Positions 1 to 5,026 of a DNA stretch of 10,562 nucleotides are shown piece by piece. The position numbers were made by a program, and so were the translations under genes. Source of the DNA: Nitrososphaerota archaeon. GTDB lineage: Archaea > Thermoproteota > Nitrososphaeria > Nitrososphaerales > Gagatemarchaeaceae. Each line of letters opens with the position of its first letter. Position 1 is the first letter of the stretch. The notes under the pieces were generated by a model. It saw nothing but the letters and a program-made list of their open reading frames with translations, did no database searches and was not told the DNA's origin. The stretch spans positions 6,304 to 16,865 of the forward strand of contig PLCG01000055.1 in assembly GCA_003135575.1 (NCBI GenBank), written 5' to 3'.

Positions 1-257
1 CCCTCGCCGGCCTCGCGCTAGGGTATCTCTACGTGAAGTACGGCTTCCACACTAACGTGCTGCTTCACTGGTCCATCAACTACGTAGGGAGCGTCTACTC
101 CTTCTACGCCCAGGGAGCCTATGGGATCCCATGGACCTCGCAGTCGGGGAGCTTCCTCGACGTCATCCCCACCATCGATATCGCAATCCTGCTTGGGATT
201 CCCGCCACTCTCATCGTGGCGAACGTGCTCCTCAACCGCATCCTTGGCGTGAAATAG
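1..257 (+). CDS. CPBP (CAAX/Abi) family intramembrane metalloprotease, C-terminal fragment
   Basis: The reading frame is open from the window edge (first whole codon at base 3) to a TAG at 255-257, so the gene begins upstream; the GTG at 33 is an internal valine, not a start. The fragment contains a hydrophobic helix ending in LYVKYG, then LLHWSINYVGS, which fits the last conserved CPBP motif, where a histidine and a following asparagine or aspartate help form the metal site inside the membrane. A final hydrophobic stretch (roughly AILLGIPATLIVANVLL) is a last membrane span. Family members include CAAX prenyl endopeptidases and bacteriocin-immunity proteins; the substrate here is unknown. The first two CPBP motifs (glutamate pair and first histidine) lie outside the window, so activity cannot be judged. 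Family call fairly sure, role unknown. Confidence 0.7.
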   Translation, partial: LAGLALGYLYVKYGFHTNVLLHWSINYVGSVYSFYAQGAYGIPWTSQSGSFLDVIPTIDIAILLGIPATLIVANVLLNRILGVK

Positions 258-270
258 ACACCAATTCGCT

Positions 271-358
271 CATTTGAAGGATTAGAATTTGCACGGGTCC
301 GCGCACCCACTTCAGTGTGTCAGCCGAGTCCTTTTGAACGGGGATTTAGAATTTGCAC
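271..358 (+). repeat. Two copies of a diverged direct repeat in an intergenic region
   Basis: An identical 13-mer, TTAGAATTTGCAC, occurs at 282-294 and 346-358. Each copy is preceded by a matching block (CATTTGAAGG at 271-280, CTTTTGAACGGGG at 331-343), so the repeat unit is about 24 and 28 bases with a 4-base length difference between copies. Both copies lie between the protease stop and the promoter of the small gene at 424. They could be paired binding sites for a regulator or a duplicated promoter segment; nothing in the window decides which. Confidence 0.6.
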
Positions 359-390
359 AGACGAAAAACCAGTTTCGTCATGTAAAGAGC

Positions 391-399
391 ATATTTATT
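391..399 (+). promoter_or_regulatory. TATA box for the 42-residue membrane protein gene
   Basis: The A/T-rich run ATATTTATT stands in otherwise mixed sequence with purines (AAAGAG) just upstream, as in a BRE/TATA pair. Its centre is about 29 bases before the ATG at 424, which puts the expected transcript start at or next to the start codon. This implies a leaderless mRNA and is the main support for the small gene being real. Confidence 0.55.
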
Positions 400-423
400 A
401 GTCTGGATTCCCGAGAGCTGTCC

Positions 424-552
424 ATGGAAATAGAGCAGAGGATAAAGTACGCCTTTGCGGCGTTCGCGATAGCATCCGCGATCCTGGCAGGGCTAGGATT
501 TCACTCTGGCGCGCACTTGAACGTCTTCGAGATCGGCGGTAGAGGGGACTAG
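424..552 (+). CDS. Small single-span membrane protein (42 residues), unknown function
   Basis: I do not recognise a family. The protein has a charged N-terminus (MEIEQRIK), one hydrophobic helix at about residues 9-26 rich in alanine and isoleucine, then a short glycine- and histidine-containing tail ending GGRGD. The positive charges before the helix suggest the N-terminus stays in the cytoplasm. The frame remains open upstream to a TTG at 289, but that extension runs through the repeats and the TATA box, so the ATG at 424, within about 3 bases of the expected transcript start, is preferred. No Shine-Dalgarno site is visible, as expected for a leaderless message. Most codons end in G or C, like the neighbouring genes. 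Its TAG overlaps the stop codon of the convergent regulator gene. Moderately sure it is coding, because the frame is short. Confidence 0.5.
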   Translation: MEIEQRIKYAFAAFAIASAILAGLGFHSGAHLNVFEIGGRGD

Positions 553-1730
553 CCGCTAGGCGCGACGTTCCCGATCCTCAAGACTGAATTTTCCAAACGA
601 GACAGAACGGCCGTTCTGTCCAAAGTCCAACGTTGTCTTTCCTCGTCCCAAAGGTTGTAGCCTATCGTGAAGGACACCATCTCCCTCTTGTCCAGAAGGA
701 ATATCTCGGCTCTCTCACCGTAAGGCTTCAGCAGGATTTTGAGGTATTCGAGGGCCTCGTTCACCATGTTCAGGGGTATGAAGAGCTGCGAATAGTATGC
801 CTCCCCGGCAGCTTCGGACCATAGAAACGGAAGGCGGTTCAGTTGGCTTCTCATTCTCATCTTGTCCTGCTCATCTGTCCTGCGGACAATCAGTGAAACC
901 CCGAGGTAATCGTACTTCGCGAACCCTTCAAGCTTCGCGCTGCTGAAATTGTATTTCAGGCCGTGCCAACCGATTGAGTAGTCCCTGATCAGATGATGGC
1001 CCAGAACATGGTGTGCATAGTGCCAGCCTAGCGTCTTGTAATTGACGTCGACGCCATTTACTTTCTTGATCGATGCGTGAATCTCCGTGAGGGTGCGGTC
1101 GCTGTCTTTCCAAAGCTCTTTCAAGAGGAGAAGGTCGATCTTGTCGAATCTCTTTCCTTCGGAGATGGTAGCTCGAGCGGCCTTCTCGTCGACCGGTGGA
1201 GGGTTGCTCCAGTCGAAGTCCCACACACCTTCCTCGAAGTCAAAGCATTCCGCCCTCATCGGGGCGACCCTGAACCAGTTGCAATCGAAGAATTCGACCG
1301 AGGAGAAGACTCCCCCCTCCATGAGGCTCTCTATGATTCGATGGAATTCGTCTGTGAGTTCCGCTGGAACCCCAGCATGGGCCACGTAGACGCCGTGAGG
1401 CATCGTTCCTGCGTAGGCGACGAGATAGCAGAGGTCGTTCAAAGCCTCGAATATCCTCGGCGCTTCCTGGGCGTATTCCTCGGACACCTTCAGCTTCATG
1501 ACAATCCTGTTGAGCCCAAGCGCGCCGTAGTCAAGGTCTGCCTTGATCTGGAAGCCGCGCTTCACGAGCTTCTCCTTGTACCTGTATCTCACGCTCTCCT
1601 TGAACTGCCCTAGGCGCCTCGATATTTCGGCGATGTCCGGACCAATCTCCGTGATTTGCTTGACGAGAGCAACCGTATTCTCACGGGGGGCGTGTTGAAC
1701 TTTGTCCCCCCGTGGCCTCTCGATTTCCAA
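549..1730 (-). CDS. Lrp/AsnC-like transcription regulator with two HTH units
   Basis: This is a predicted DNA-binding regulator of 393 residues, more than twice the usual Lrp/AsnC length of about 150. Residues about 18-60 form a first winged HTH (IAEISRRLGQFKESVRYRYKEKL), followed at about 70-155 by a region resembling an Lrp-type ligand/oligomer domain. A second HTH-like segment lies at about 195-252 (IDLLLLKELWKDSDRTLTEI, then the WHYAHHVLGHHLI helix), followed by another alpha/beta domain at about 270-350. The layout looks like an internal duplication of HTH plus RAM/ACT-like domain. The start is TTG at 1730; an in-frame TAG lies just upstream at 1746-1748, so no longer form is possible, and no ATG occurs before the first HTH. 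It uses more A/T-ending codons than its neighbours. Ligand and targets are unknown. Regulator call fairly sure; family assignment is by HTH pattern only. Confidence 0.65.
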   Translation of the reverse strand: MEIERPRGDKVQHAPRENTVALVKQITEIGPDIAEISRRLGQFKESVRYRYKEKLVKRGFQIKADLDYGALGLNRIVMKLKVSEEYAQEAPRIFEALNDLCYLVAYAGTMPHGVYVAHAGVPAELTDEFHRIIESLMEGGVFSSVEFFDCNWFRVAPMRAECFDFEEGVWDFDWSNPPPVDEKAARATISEGKRFDKIDLLLLKELWKDSDRTLTEIHASIKKVNGVDVNYKTLGWHYAHHVLGHHLIRDYSIGWHGLKYNFSSAKLEGFAKYDYLGVSLIVRRTDEQDKMRMRSQLNRLPFLWSEAAGEAYYSQLFIPLNMVNEALEYLKILLKPYGERAEIFLLDKREMVSFTIGYNLWDEERQRWTLDRTAVLSRLENSVLRIGNVAPSG

Positions 1731-1742
1731 GAAATTATTTCG

Positions 1743-1793
1743 TATCTAGAATCCATATCTAGCATATTACATATTATGGAACGGTCTTCTAGA
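1743..1793 (-). promoter_or_regulatory. Promoter and possible operator of the Lrp-like regulator
   Basis: This A/T-rich stretch ahead of the regulator start has TATA-like sequence at about 1752-1760 and 1763-1778 (minus strand). It also carries several small repeats: TATCTAG at 1743-1749 and 1756-1762 (13-base step), CATATTA twice in tandem at 1763-1769 and 1770-1776, and the palindrome TCTAGA at 1745-1750 and 1788-1793. Lrp proteins often bind repeated imperfect palindromes and regulate themselves, so autoregulation is a reasonable inference. The exact TATA box is not resolved. Confidence 0.4.
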
Positions 1794-1809
1794 TTCATGC
1801 TCTGAAGCT

Positions 1810-1828
1810 CCCTTTGAGCACAAAAGGG
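1810..1828 (-). terminator. Weak hairpin after the transcription factor B gene
   Basis: CCCTTT at 1810-1815 pairs with AAAGGG at 1823-1828 around a 7-base loop, starting about 9 bases beyond the TFB stop codon on the minus strand. No U-run follows on the minus strand, so it may be an mRNA 3'-end structure rather than a true terminator. Confidence 0.25.
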
Positions 1829-1837
1829 GCGTTTTCG

Positions 1838-2746
1838 CTAGATTCCGAGCGCAGACCGCAGGCCCTTGTACCTGTTCCTGATGGTCACCTCAGTGACCCC
1901 CGCGGCCTCCGCGACGTCCCTCTGGGTCTTGTCCTCGCCCTCCAAGGTGCAGGACACGTAGAGCGCGGCGGCTGCAAGGCCCATCGGGTCCTTCCCTGCC
2001 GAGATCCTGGCCTCCTCGGCCTTCTTGAGTATCTCCAAAGCCCTCCTCTTCGTCCTCTCAGAGAGCTGCGCCCTAGATGCGATCCTTGAGACGCACTTTG
2101 TCGGGTCGACGACGGGCATCTTGATGTCCATCTCCTTCAGCAGGAGCCGGTAACACCTGGCTATGTCCTTCTTCTTGACGTTGGAGACGACCGCGAGGTC
2201 CTTTAGCGTCCTCGGGGTCTCCCTGTCCCTGCAAGCGGCGTAGAGAGATGCGGCGATTATCGCTGAGATCGACCTTCCCCTTACAAGCCCCCTCTCGAGT
2301 GCTTTTCTGTAGATGTAAGCCGCCTTCTCGACCACCGAGTCTGAGACCGCCAGCTTGTCCGAAAGCCTGTCAAGCTCGCTGAAGGCCTGCCGAAGGTTCC
2401 TGTCTTGGGGTTCATGGACTTGGCTCCTGCTGTCCCAGGTCCTCAGCCTGTCGACGGTCGCCTTCATGGAGCCGGAGAGGGACTTGCCGGAGGCGTCCTT
2501 GTTCACCGCCCCGATGACGGTCGCGAGGCCCATGTCGTGCATCGCTATGGATGTCGGGATGCCGCCTCTAGACCTGTCGTCCTTCTCGTCCTTGGAGAAT
2601 GCCCTCCATTCGGGCCCGGTCTCCTCGATCTTCTCTTTGACCACAAAACCGCAGCTACTGCAAACAAGTTCGCCGCCCGCGGTGTCGACTACCATCGGGC
2701 CTTTTCCGCACCTTGGGCACCTGTCTAGCGCCCGTTGCAACTTCAT
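1838..2746 (-). CDS. tfb: Transcription initiation factor B (TFB)
   Basis: TFB binds the TATA-box/TBP complex and BRE and recruits archaeal RNA polymerase, as eukaryotic TFIIB does. With the ATG at 2746 the protein has 302 residues, the usual size. A zinc ribbon uses C10, C13, C29 and C32 (CPRCG, CSSCG). The linker at about 44-80 holds the typical GPEWRAF, HDMGLATVIG and nearby arginines of the B-reader/B-linker. Two cyclin repeats follow at about 113-200 and 207-300; the second ends in an HTH (VTEVTIRNRYKGL) that contacts the BRE. An in-frame extension with a GTG at 2821 exists, but the probable TATA box lies at 2822-2830, so the longer form would start inside the promoter. A TTG at 2803 or 2776 cannot be excluded. 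Archaea often carry several tfb genes; whether this is the main one is not visible. Confidence 0.95.
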   Translation of the reverse strand: MKLQRALDRCPRCGKGPMVVDTAGGELVCSSCGFVVKEKIEETGPEWRAFSKDEKDDRSRGGIPTSIAMHDMGLATVIGAVNKDASGKSLSGSMKATVDRLRTWDSRSQVHEPQDRNLRQAFSELDRLSDKLAVSDSVVEKAAYIYRKALERGLVRGRSISAIIAASLYAACRDRETPRTLKDLAVVSNVKKKDIARCYRLLLKEMDIKMPVVDPTKCVSRIASRAQLSERTKRRALEILKKAEEARISAGKDPMGLAAAALYVSCTLEGEDKTQRDVAEAAGVTEVTIRNRYKGLRSALGI

Positions 2747-2820
2747 AAGTCTCGAGAAATCTCTTTCAGATGACAAGCAATACACCGGATGGGCTTGAAC
2801 CAACTTGCAAATCTTGCACA

Positions 2821-2837
2821 CCTATTTAGCTTTTGTG
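2821..2837 (-). promoter_or_regulatory. BRE/TATA promoter of the TFB gene
   Basis: On the minus strand the sequence reads ACAAAAGCTAAATAGG: a purine-rich BRE-like block followed by TAAATA. The predicted transcript start is near 2800, giving a leader of about 50 bases to the ATG at 2746 with no clear Shine-Dalgarno site. It points away from the separate promoter at 2940, making 2747-2998 a divergent regulatory region. Confidence 0.55.
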
Positions 2838-2939
2838 GAGAACAAAGTCCCGAAGGGTCACTTTTGCTCATCTTGACGCTATTTCGTGCAGAGTGATGCG
2901 CGGCGCCGGTCCAAGGGCCCAACTTGTCTTGCATCAAGC

Positions 2940-2947
2940 TTTTATAC
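2940..2947 (+). promoter_or_regulatory. TATA box of the 7-TM/winged-helix operon
   Basis: TTTTATAC is a near-ideal archaeal TATA element. The expected transcript start is about 2968-2972, which argues for translation from the ATG at 2999 rather than the ATG at 2963 or the upstream TTG at 2924. Confidence 0.65.
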
Positions 2948-2998
2948 GAATACAGCCGCGGAATGTCACAGGTAAGGCCTGTGGGGTCAGACTTGGTC

Positions 2999-3628
2999 AT
3001 GTTTGAGAACGCCCTACAGTTCATAGGGGCCTTTGTGGCGTTCTCTATAGCACTAGTTGCGTACAAGGGCGTGCGCGAGACTAGCAGCTCTTCGATGCTG
3101 CGCCTCGCCGCTGCCTTCGTCTTCCTCGGCTCGGGTTTCGTCCTCCAGGGGCTCGACGGTGTCGGGGCCTTCAGCAGCATCCCCGGCCTGGCGGTCTCGG
3201 TCGCGACGATATTGATCGCGGGGATGTTCTTGCAGACCGTGGGCTACTTTTTCCTCGCCTTCTCGCACGTGCTGGACGTCGTCGTCTCCCGTCGCCTGGG
3301 CCCGCTTCTCATCCTTTTCCCGATCTTCGCCATAAGCCCGACCAGCGTCGAGACTGTCTTGCGCAGCCTCTCCTTCTACTTCATACTCTACGGAGTGCTG
3401 GAGACGGCTCTGTCCTACTCCAAGAACAGGAACCCCAACACGCTCATGATAGCGACGGGGCTGGGGATGCTCGCCGCCGGTTGGTGGGTCTCGTTGGCCG
3501 CGCCCGACATCGGATTGTTAACATTGTTGCAGCTTTTGATGAGGGAAGTTGGACTAGTCGCGCTATTCGTGCCAGTCTTGAGATTCTCGTTCAGGAAGCC
3601 AGGAGAGATTTTGAATGCCCCAGTATAG
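2999..3628 (+). CDS. Seven-helix membrane protein, unknown function, coupled to a winged-helix regulator
   Basis: I do not recognise the family. With the ATG at 2999 it has 209 residues and seven hydrophobic segments at about 5-22, 33-52, 63-90, 100-114, 118-139, 147-167 and 171-195. Positively charged loops (YKGVRE, SRRLG, SYSKNRN, RFSFRK) fall on alternating sides, while the other loops carry almost no charge (LDGVGAF, SPTSVE, APDIG). The positive-inside rule thus gives N-terminus out, C-terminus in. The last helix has no lysine, so it is not a rhodopsin. In-frame upstream starts (ATG 2963, TTG 2924) are possible but too close to or before the TATA box; GGGGT at 2983-2987 may act as a weak ribosome site. 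The 3' end overlaps the next gene by 14 bases, so the two are one operon. A sensor passing a signal to the regulator is inference from context. Confidence 0.7.
   Translation: MFENALQFIGAFVAFSIALVAYKGVRETSSSSMLRLAAAFVFLGSGFVLQGLDGVGAFSSIPGLAVSVATILIAGMFLQTVGYFFLAFSHVLDVVVSRRLGPLLILFPIFAISPTSVETVLRSLSFYFILYGVLETALSYSKNRNPNTLMIATGLGMLAAGWWVSLAAPDIGLLTLLQLLMREVGLVALFVPVLRFSFRKPGEILNAPV
3601..3607 (+). promoter_or_regulatory. Ribosome binding site of the winged-helix gene
   Basis: AGGAGAG lies 7 bases before the ATG at 3615 and inside the end of the 7-TM gene. It supports this start and allows translation within the upstream coding region. Confidence 0.6.
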
Positions 3629-3902
3629 AACCCAGGGTAAGATCATCGCCGACATCCTGGCGACCGCCCGAGACATGAACACGGACGGGCAAGGCGTCGG
3701 GATCACGACCCTCTTGAGGCGCGGGAATGTCTCATACAGCAGGATGACCAAGCTCATAGTCGAGCTGGTGGGAGCCGGCCTCCTCCTAGAGGAGACGATG
3801 GAGAGGGCGTGCAAGTACAGGATCAGCGACAAGGGAATGATGTTCCTACAGGCTTACGTGCAGTTCGAGGACTTCGCCCAATCCTATGGATTGAGGCTCT
3901 AG
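3615..3902 (+). CDS. Small winged-helix DNA-binding regulator (HTH_45-like)
   Basis: The 95-residue protein is essentially one winged-helix domain. It opens with YRTQGKIIADILATA (helix 1), has a recognition region at about 31-58 (ITTLLRRGNVSYSRMTKLIVEL), a turn GAGLLLEE, then the wing strand YRISDKGMMFLQAY. This pattern (arginine-led first helix, NVSY..., Y-x-I/L-T/S-x-K-G near the end) matches the archaeal winged-helix family Pfam calls HTH_45, common in Thermoproteota. No ligand domain or extra cysteines are seen. Its ATG overlaps the 7-TM gene by 14 bases with a good Shine-Dalgarno site, so expression is coupled. It probably regulates its own operon or acts downstream of the membrane protein. 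Fold call is firm, targets unknown. Confidence 0.8.
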   Translation: MPQYRTQGKIIADILATARDMNTDGQGVGITTLLRRGNVSYSRMTKLIVELVGAGLLLEETMERACKYRISDKGMMFLQAYVQFEDFAQSYGLRL

Positions 3903-3927
3903 CTGCGCGCGAAGAATACTAGACTAG

Positions 3928-3936
3928 CTTTTTTAC
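3928..3936 (+). promoter_or_regulatory. T-rich element: malate dehydrogenase TATA box and possible upstream terminator
   Basis: GCTTTTTTA contains six T residues (3929-3934). It lies 26 bases past the winged-helix stop, where a U-rich archaeal terminator would be expected, and about 26 bases ahead of an expected transcript start near 3958, just before the Shine-Dalgarno site. It may serve both roles. Confidence 0.5.
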
Positions 3937-3958
3937 TCACCACGGGGTGCTGCTGCCT

Positions 3959-3967
3959 CAGGAGGGG
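3959..3967 (+). promoter_or_regulatory. Ribosome binding site of malate dehydrogenase
   Basis: CAGGAGGGG is a strong match to the archaeal anti-Shine-Dalgarno, but its end is 14 bases from the ATG at 3982, longer than usual. No in-frame start codon lies between, so the ATG at 3982 stands. Confidence 0.6.
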
Positions 3968-3981
3968 TTGAGCACACCCGC

Positions 3982-4899
3982 ATGATCGGTTTCCTCGGAG
4001 CCGGCCGCGTAGGCGCCCAGGCGGCGCTCGAAGTAGCCTCAGCTGGCATCGACGACGTGACCCTCGTCGATATCGCGCCGGGCTTGGCTGAAGGCGAGGC
4101 CATGGACATCTCCCAGAAGATCGCGGAGACGGGGGTCGACGTTGAGGTCAGGGGCTCGACGGACTTCTCCTCGCTCAAGGGCTCGAAGGTTATCGTCATC
4201 ACCGCGGGCCTTGCCCGAAAGCCCGGGATGACCAGGATGGACCTTCTCCAAAAGAACGCAGGGATAGTGACCGCGGTGGCTAAGGAGGTGGCAAAGCACG
4301 CTCCCGACTGCGTCGCGCTTACGGTCACCAATCCCATGGACGTGATGAACTACGTGGTGCTCCGAAAGACCGGATTCCCAAAGGGGAGGGTCGTGGGCAT
4401 GGGCGGGATCCTCGACCTCTCGAGGTTCAAGTCGACAATCTCTGCGATGCTCGACGTCTCACATTCGTCAATCACCTCGCTCGTGATCGGGGAGCACGGC
4501 GAGAGCATGCTGCCCCTGCCGCGGTTCACCTCGATAGGGGGCGTCCCGCTGACGAAGCTCATGGATGAGACCCAGATCTCCCAGGCGATAGACACCACCC
4601 GCAGGGTCGCGATAGACGTCATCTCGAAGAAGGGTGCGACAGTAGACGCTCCCGCGAACGGGATAGTGAGGATGGTCAAGGCAATCGCGTGGGACCGCAG
4701 GGAGGTCATACCTTGCTCCACCTACCTCGAAGGCGAGTACGGCGTGAAGGGCATATGCATCGGGGTGCCGCTAGTCTTGGGCGCCAACGGGGTGCAAAGG
4801 ATACTGCCGCTCGACCTCGAGGACGGAGAGAAGGCGCAGTTCCTGAAGGGCGCGCAGACCATCCGCGAGGGCATCGCGACCATCGAGTCGACCCTCTAG
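3982..4899 (+). CDS. mdh: Malate dehydrogenase (NAD-type, LDH/MDH superfamily)
   Basis: It interconverts malate and oxaloacetate with NAD(H) in the cytoplasm, in the TCA cycle or a reverse or carbon-fixing version of it. The 305-residue length is normal. The dinucleotide motif GAGRVG is at 6-11, and D30 at the end of the second strand favours NAD over NADP. R79 and R85 (ARKPGMTRMDLL) are the substrate arginines; arginine rather than glutamine on this loop marks MDH rather than lactate dehydrogenase. N117 (TNPMD), the D145/R148 pair (DLSRF) and the catalytic H172 (GEHGES) are all present. The protein starts directly at the first strand, as is common for the family. It has its own promoter and is separated from fixA by 127 bases holding another promoter, so the two are neighbours rather than an operon. 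Confidence 0.93.
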   Translation: MIGFLGAGRVGAQAALEVASAGIDDVTLVDIAPGLAEGEAMDISQKIAETGVDVEVRGSTDFSSLKGSKVIVITAGLARKPGMTRMDLLQKNAGIVTAVAKEVAKHAPDCVALTVTNPMDVMNYVVLRKTGFPKGRVVGMGGILDLSRFKSTISAMLDVSHSSITSLVIGEHGESMLPLPRFTSIGGVPLTKLMDETQISQAIDTTRRVAIDVISKKGATVDAPANGIVRMVKAIAWDRREVIPCSTYLEGEYGVKGICIGVPLVLGANGVQRILPLDLEDGEKAQFLKGAQTIREGIATIESTL

Positions 4900-4925
4900 A
4901 GCCCTCGCAATCGAAGCCTGCCATC

Positions 4926-4957
4926 TCTCGATATTACGAGAATTGTCGAAAATCGAC
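4926..4957. promoter_or_regulatory. Two tandem palindromes upstream of the fixA promoter, candidate operator
   Basis: TCTCG at 4926-4930 and CGAGA at 4937-4941 form an inverted repeat with a 6-base A/T centre. GTCGA at 4945-4949 and TCGAC at 4953-4957 form a second with a 3-base centre. Their centres are about 17.5 bases apart, and CGAAAA recurs at 4947-4952 and 4957-4962. They end about 34 bases before the TATA box, a position used by archaeal activators, or they could be mRNA structures at the end of mdh. Confidence 0.4.
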
Positions 4958-4990
4958 GAAAACACTTTCGCCAATCCCAAATTCACCTAA

Positions 4991-4999
4991 TACTTTTAT
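4991..4999 (+). promoter_or_regulatory. TATA box of the fixABCX operon
   Basis: TACTTTTAT is the most A/T-rich element before fixA. Its centre is 32 bases ahead of the TTG start at 5027, placing the expected transcript start at about 5021-5025. The message would be leaderless or nearly so. GGCC occurs at 5001-5004 and 5012-5015 within the start region. Confidence 0.55.
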
Positions 5000-5026
5000 G
5001 GCCGGAATGTTGGCCGAGGGACGTAA

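Noticed and set aside
289..423. Upstream extension of the 42-residue protein from a TTG
   Set aside because: It would cover the direct repeats and the TATA box and has no hydrophobic or conserved pattern.
1077..1613. 178-residue open frame on the plus strand
   Set aside because: It lies entirely antisense to the Lrp-like regulator, has no promoter or domain, and is explained by codon bias of the real gene.
2747..2821. N-terminal extension of TFB with CKIC and HPVYC, looking like an extra zinc knuckle
   Set aside because: The GTG start at 2821 abuts the probable TATA box, the transcript should begin near 2800, and the ATG at 2746 gives the normal TFB length. The cysteines are probably chance.
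2924..2998. Longer N-terminus of the 7-TM protein from the TTG at 2924 or ATG at 2963
   Set aside because: These starts lie before or too close to the TATA box at 2940-2947 to be within its transcript; the added residues are not membrane-like.
2999..3628. Microbial rhodopsin, because of seven helices
   Set aside because: The seventh helix has no lysine for retinal, and no rhodopsin motif is seen in the third helix.
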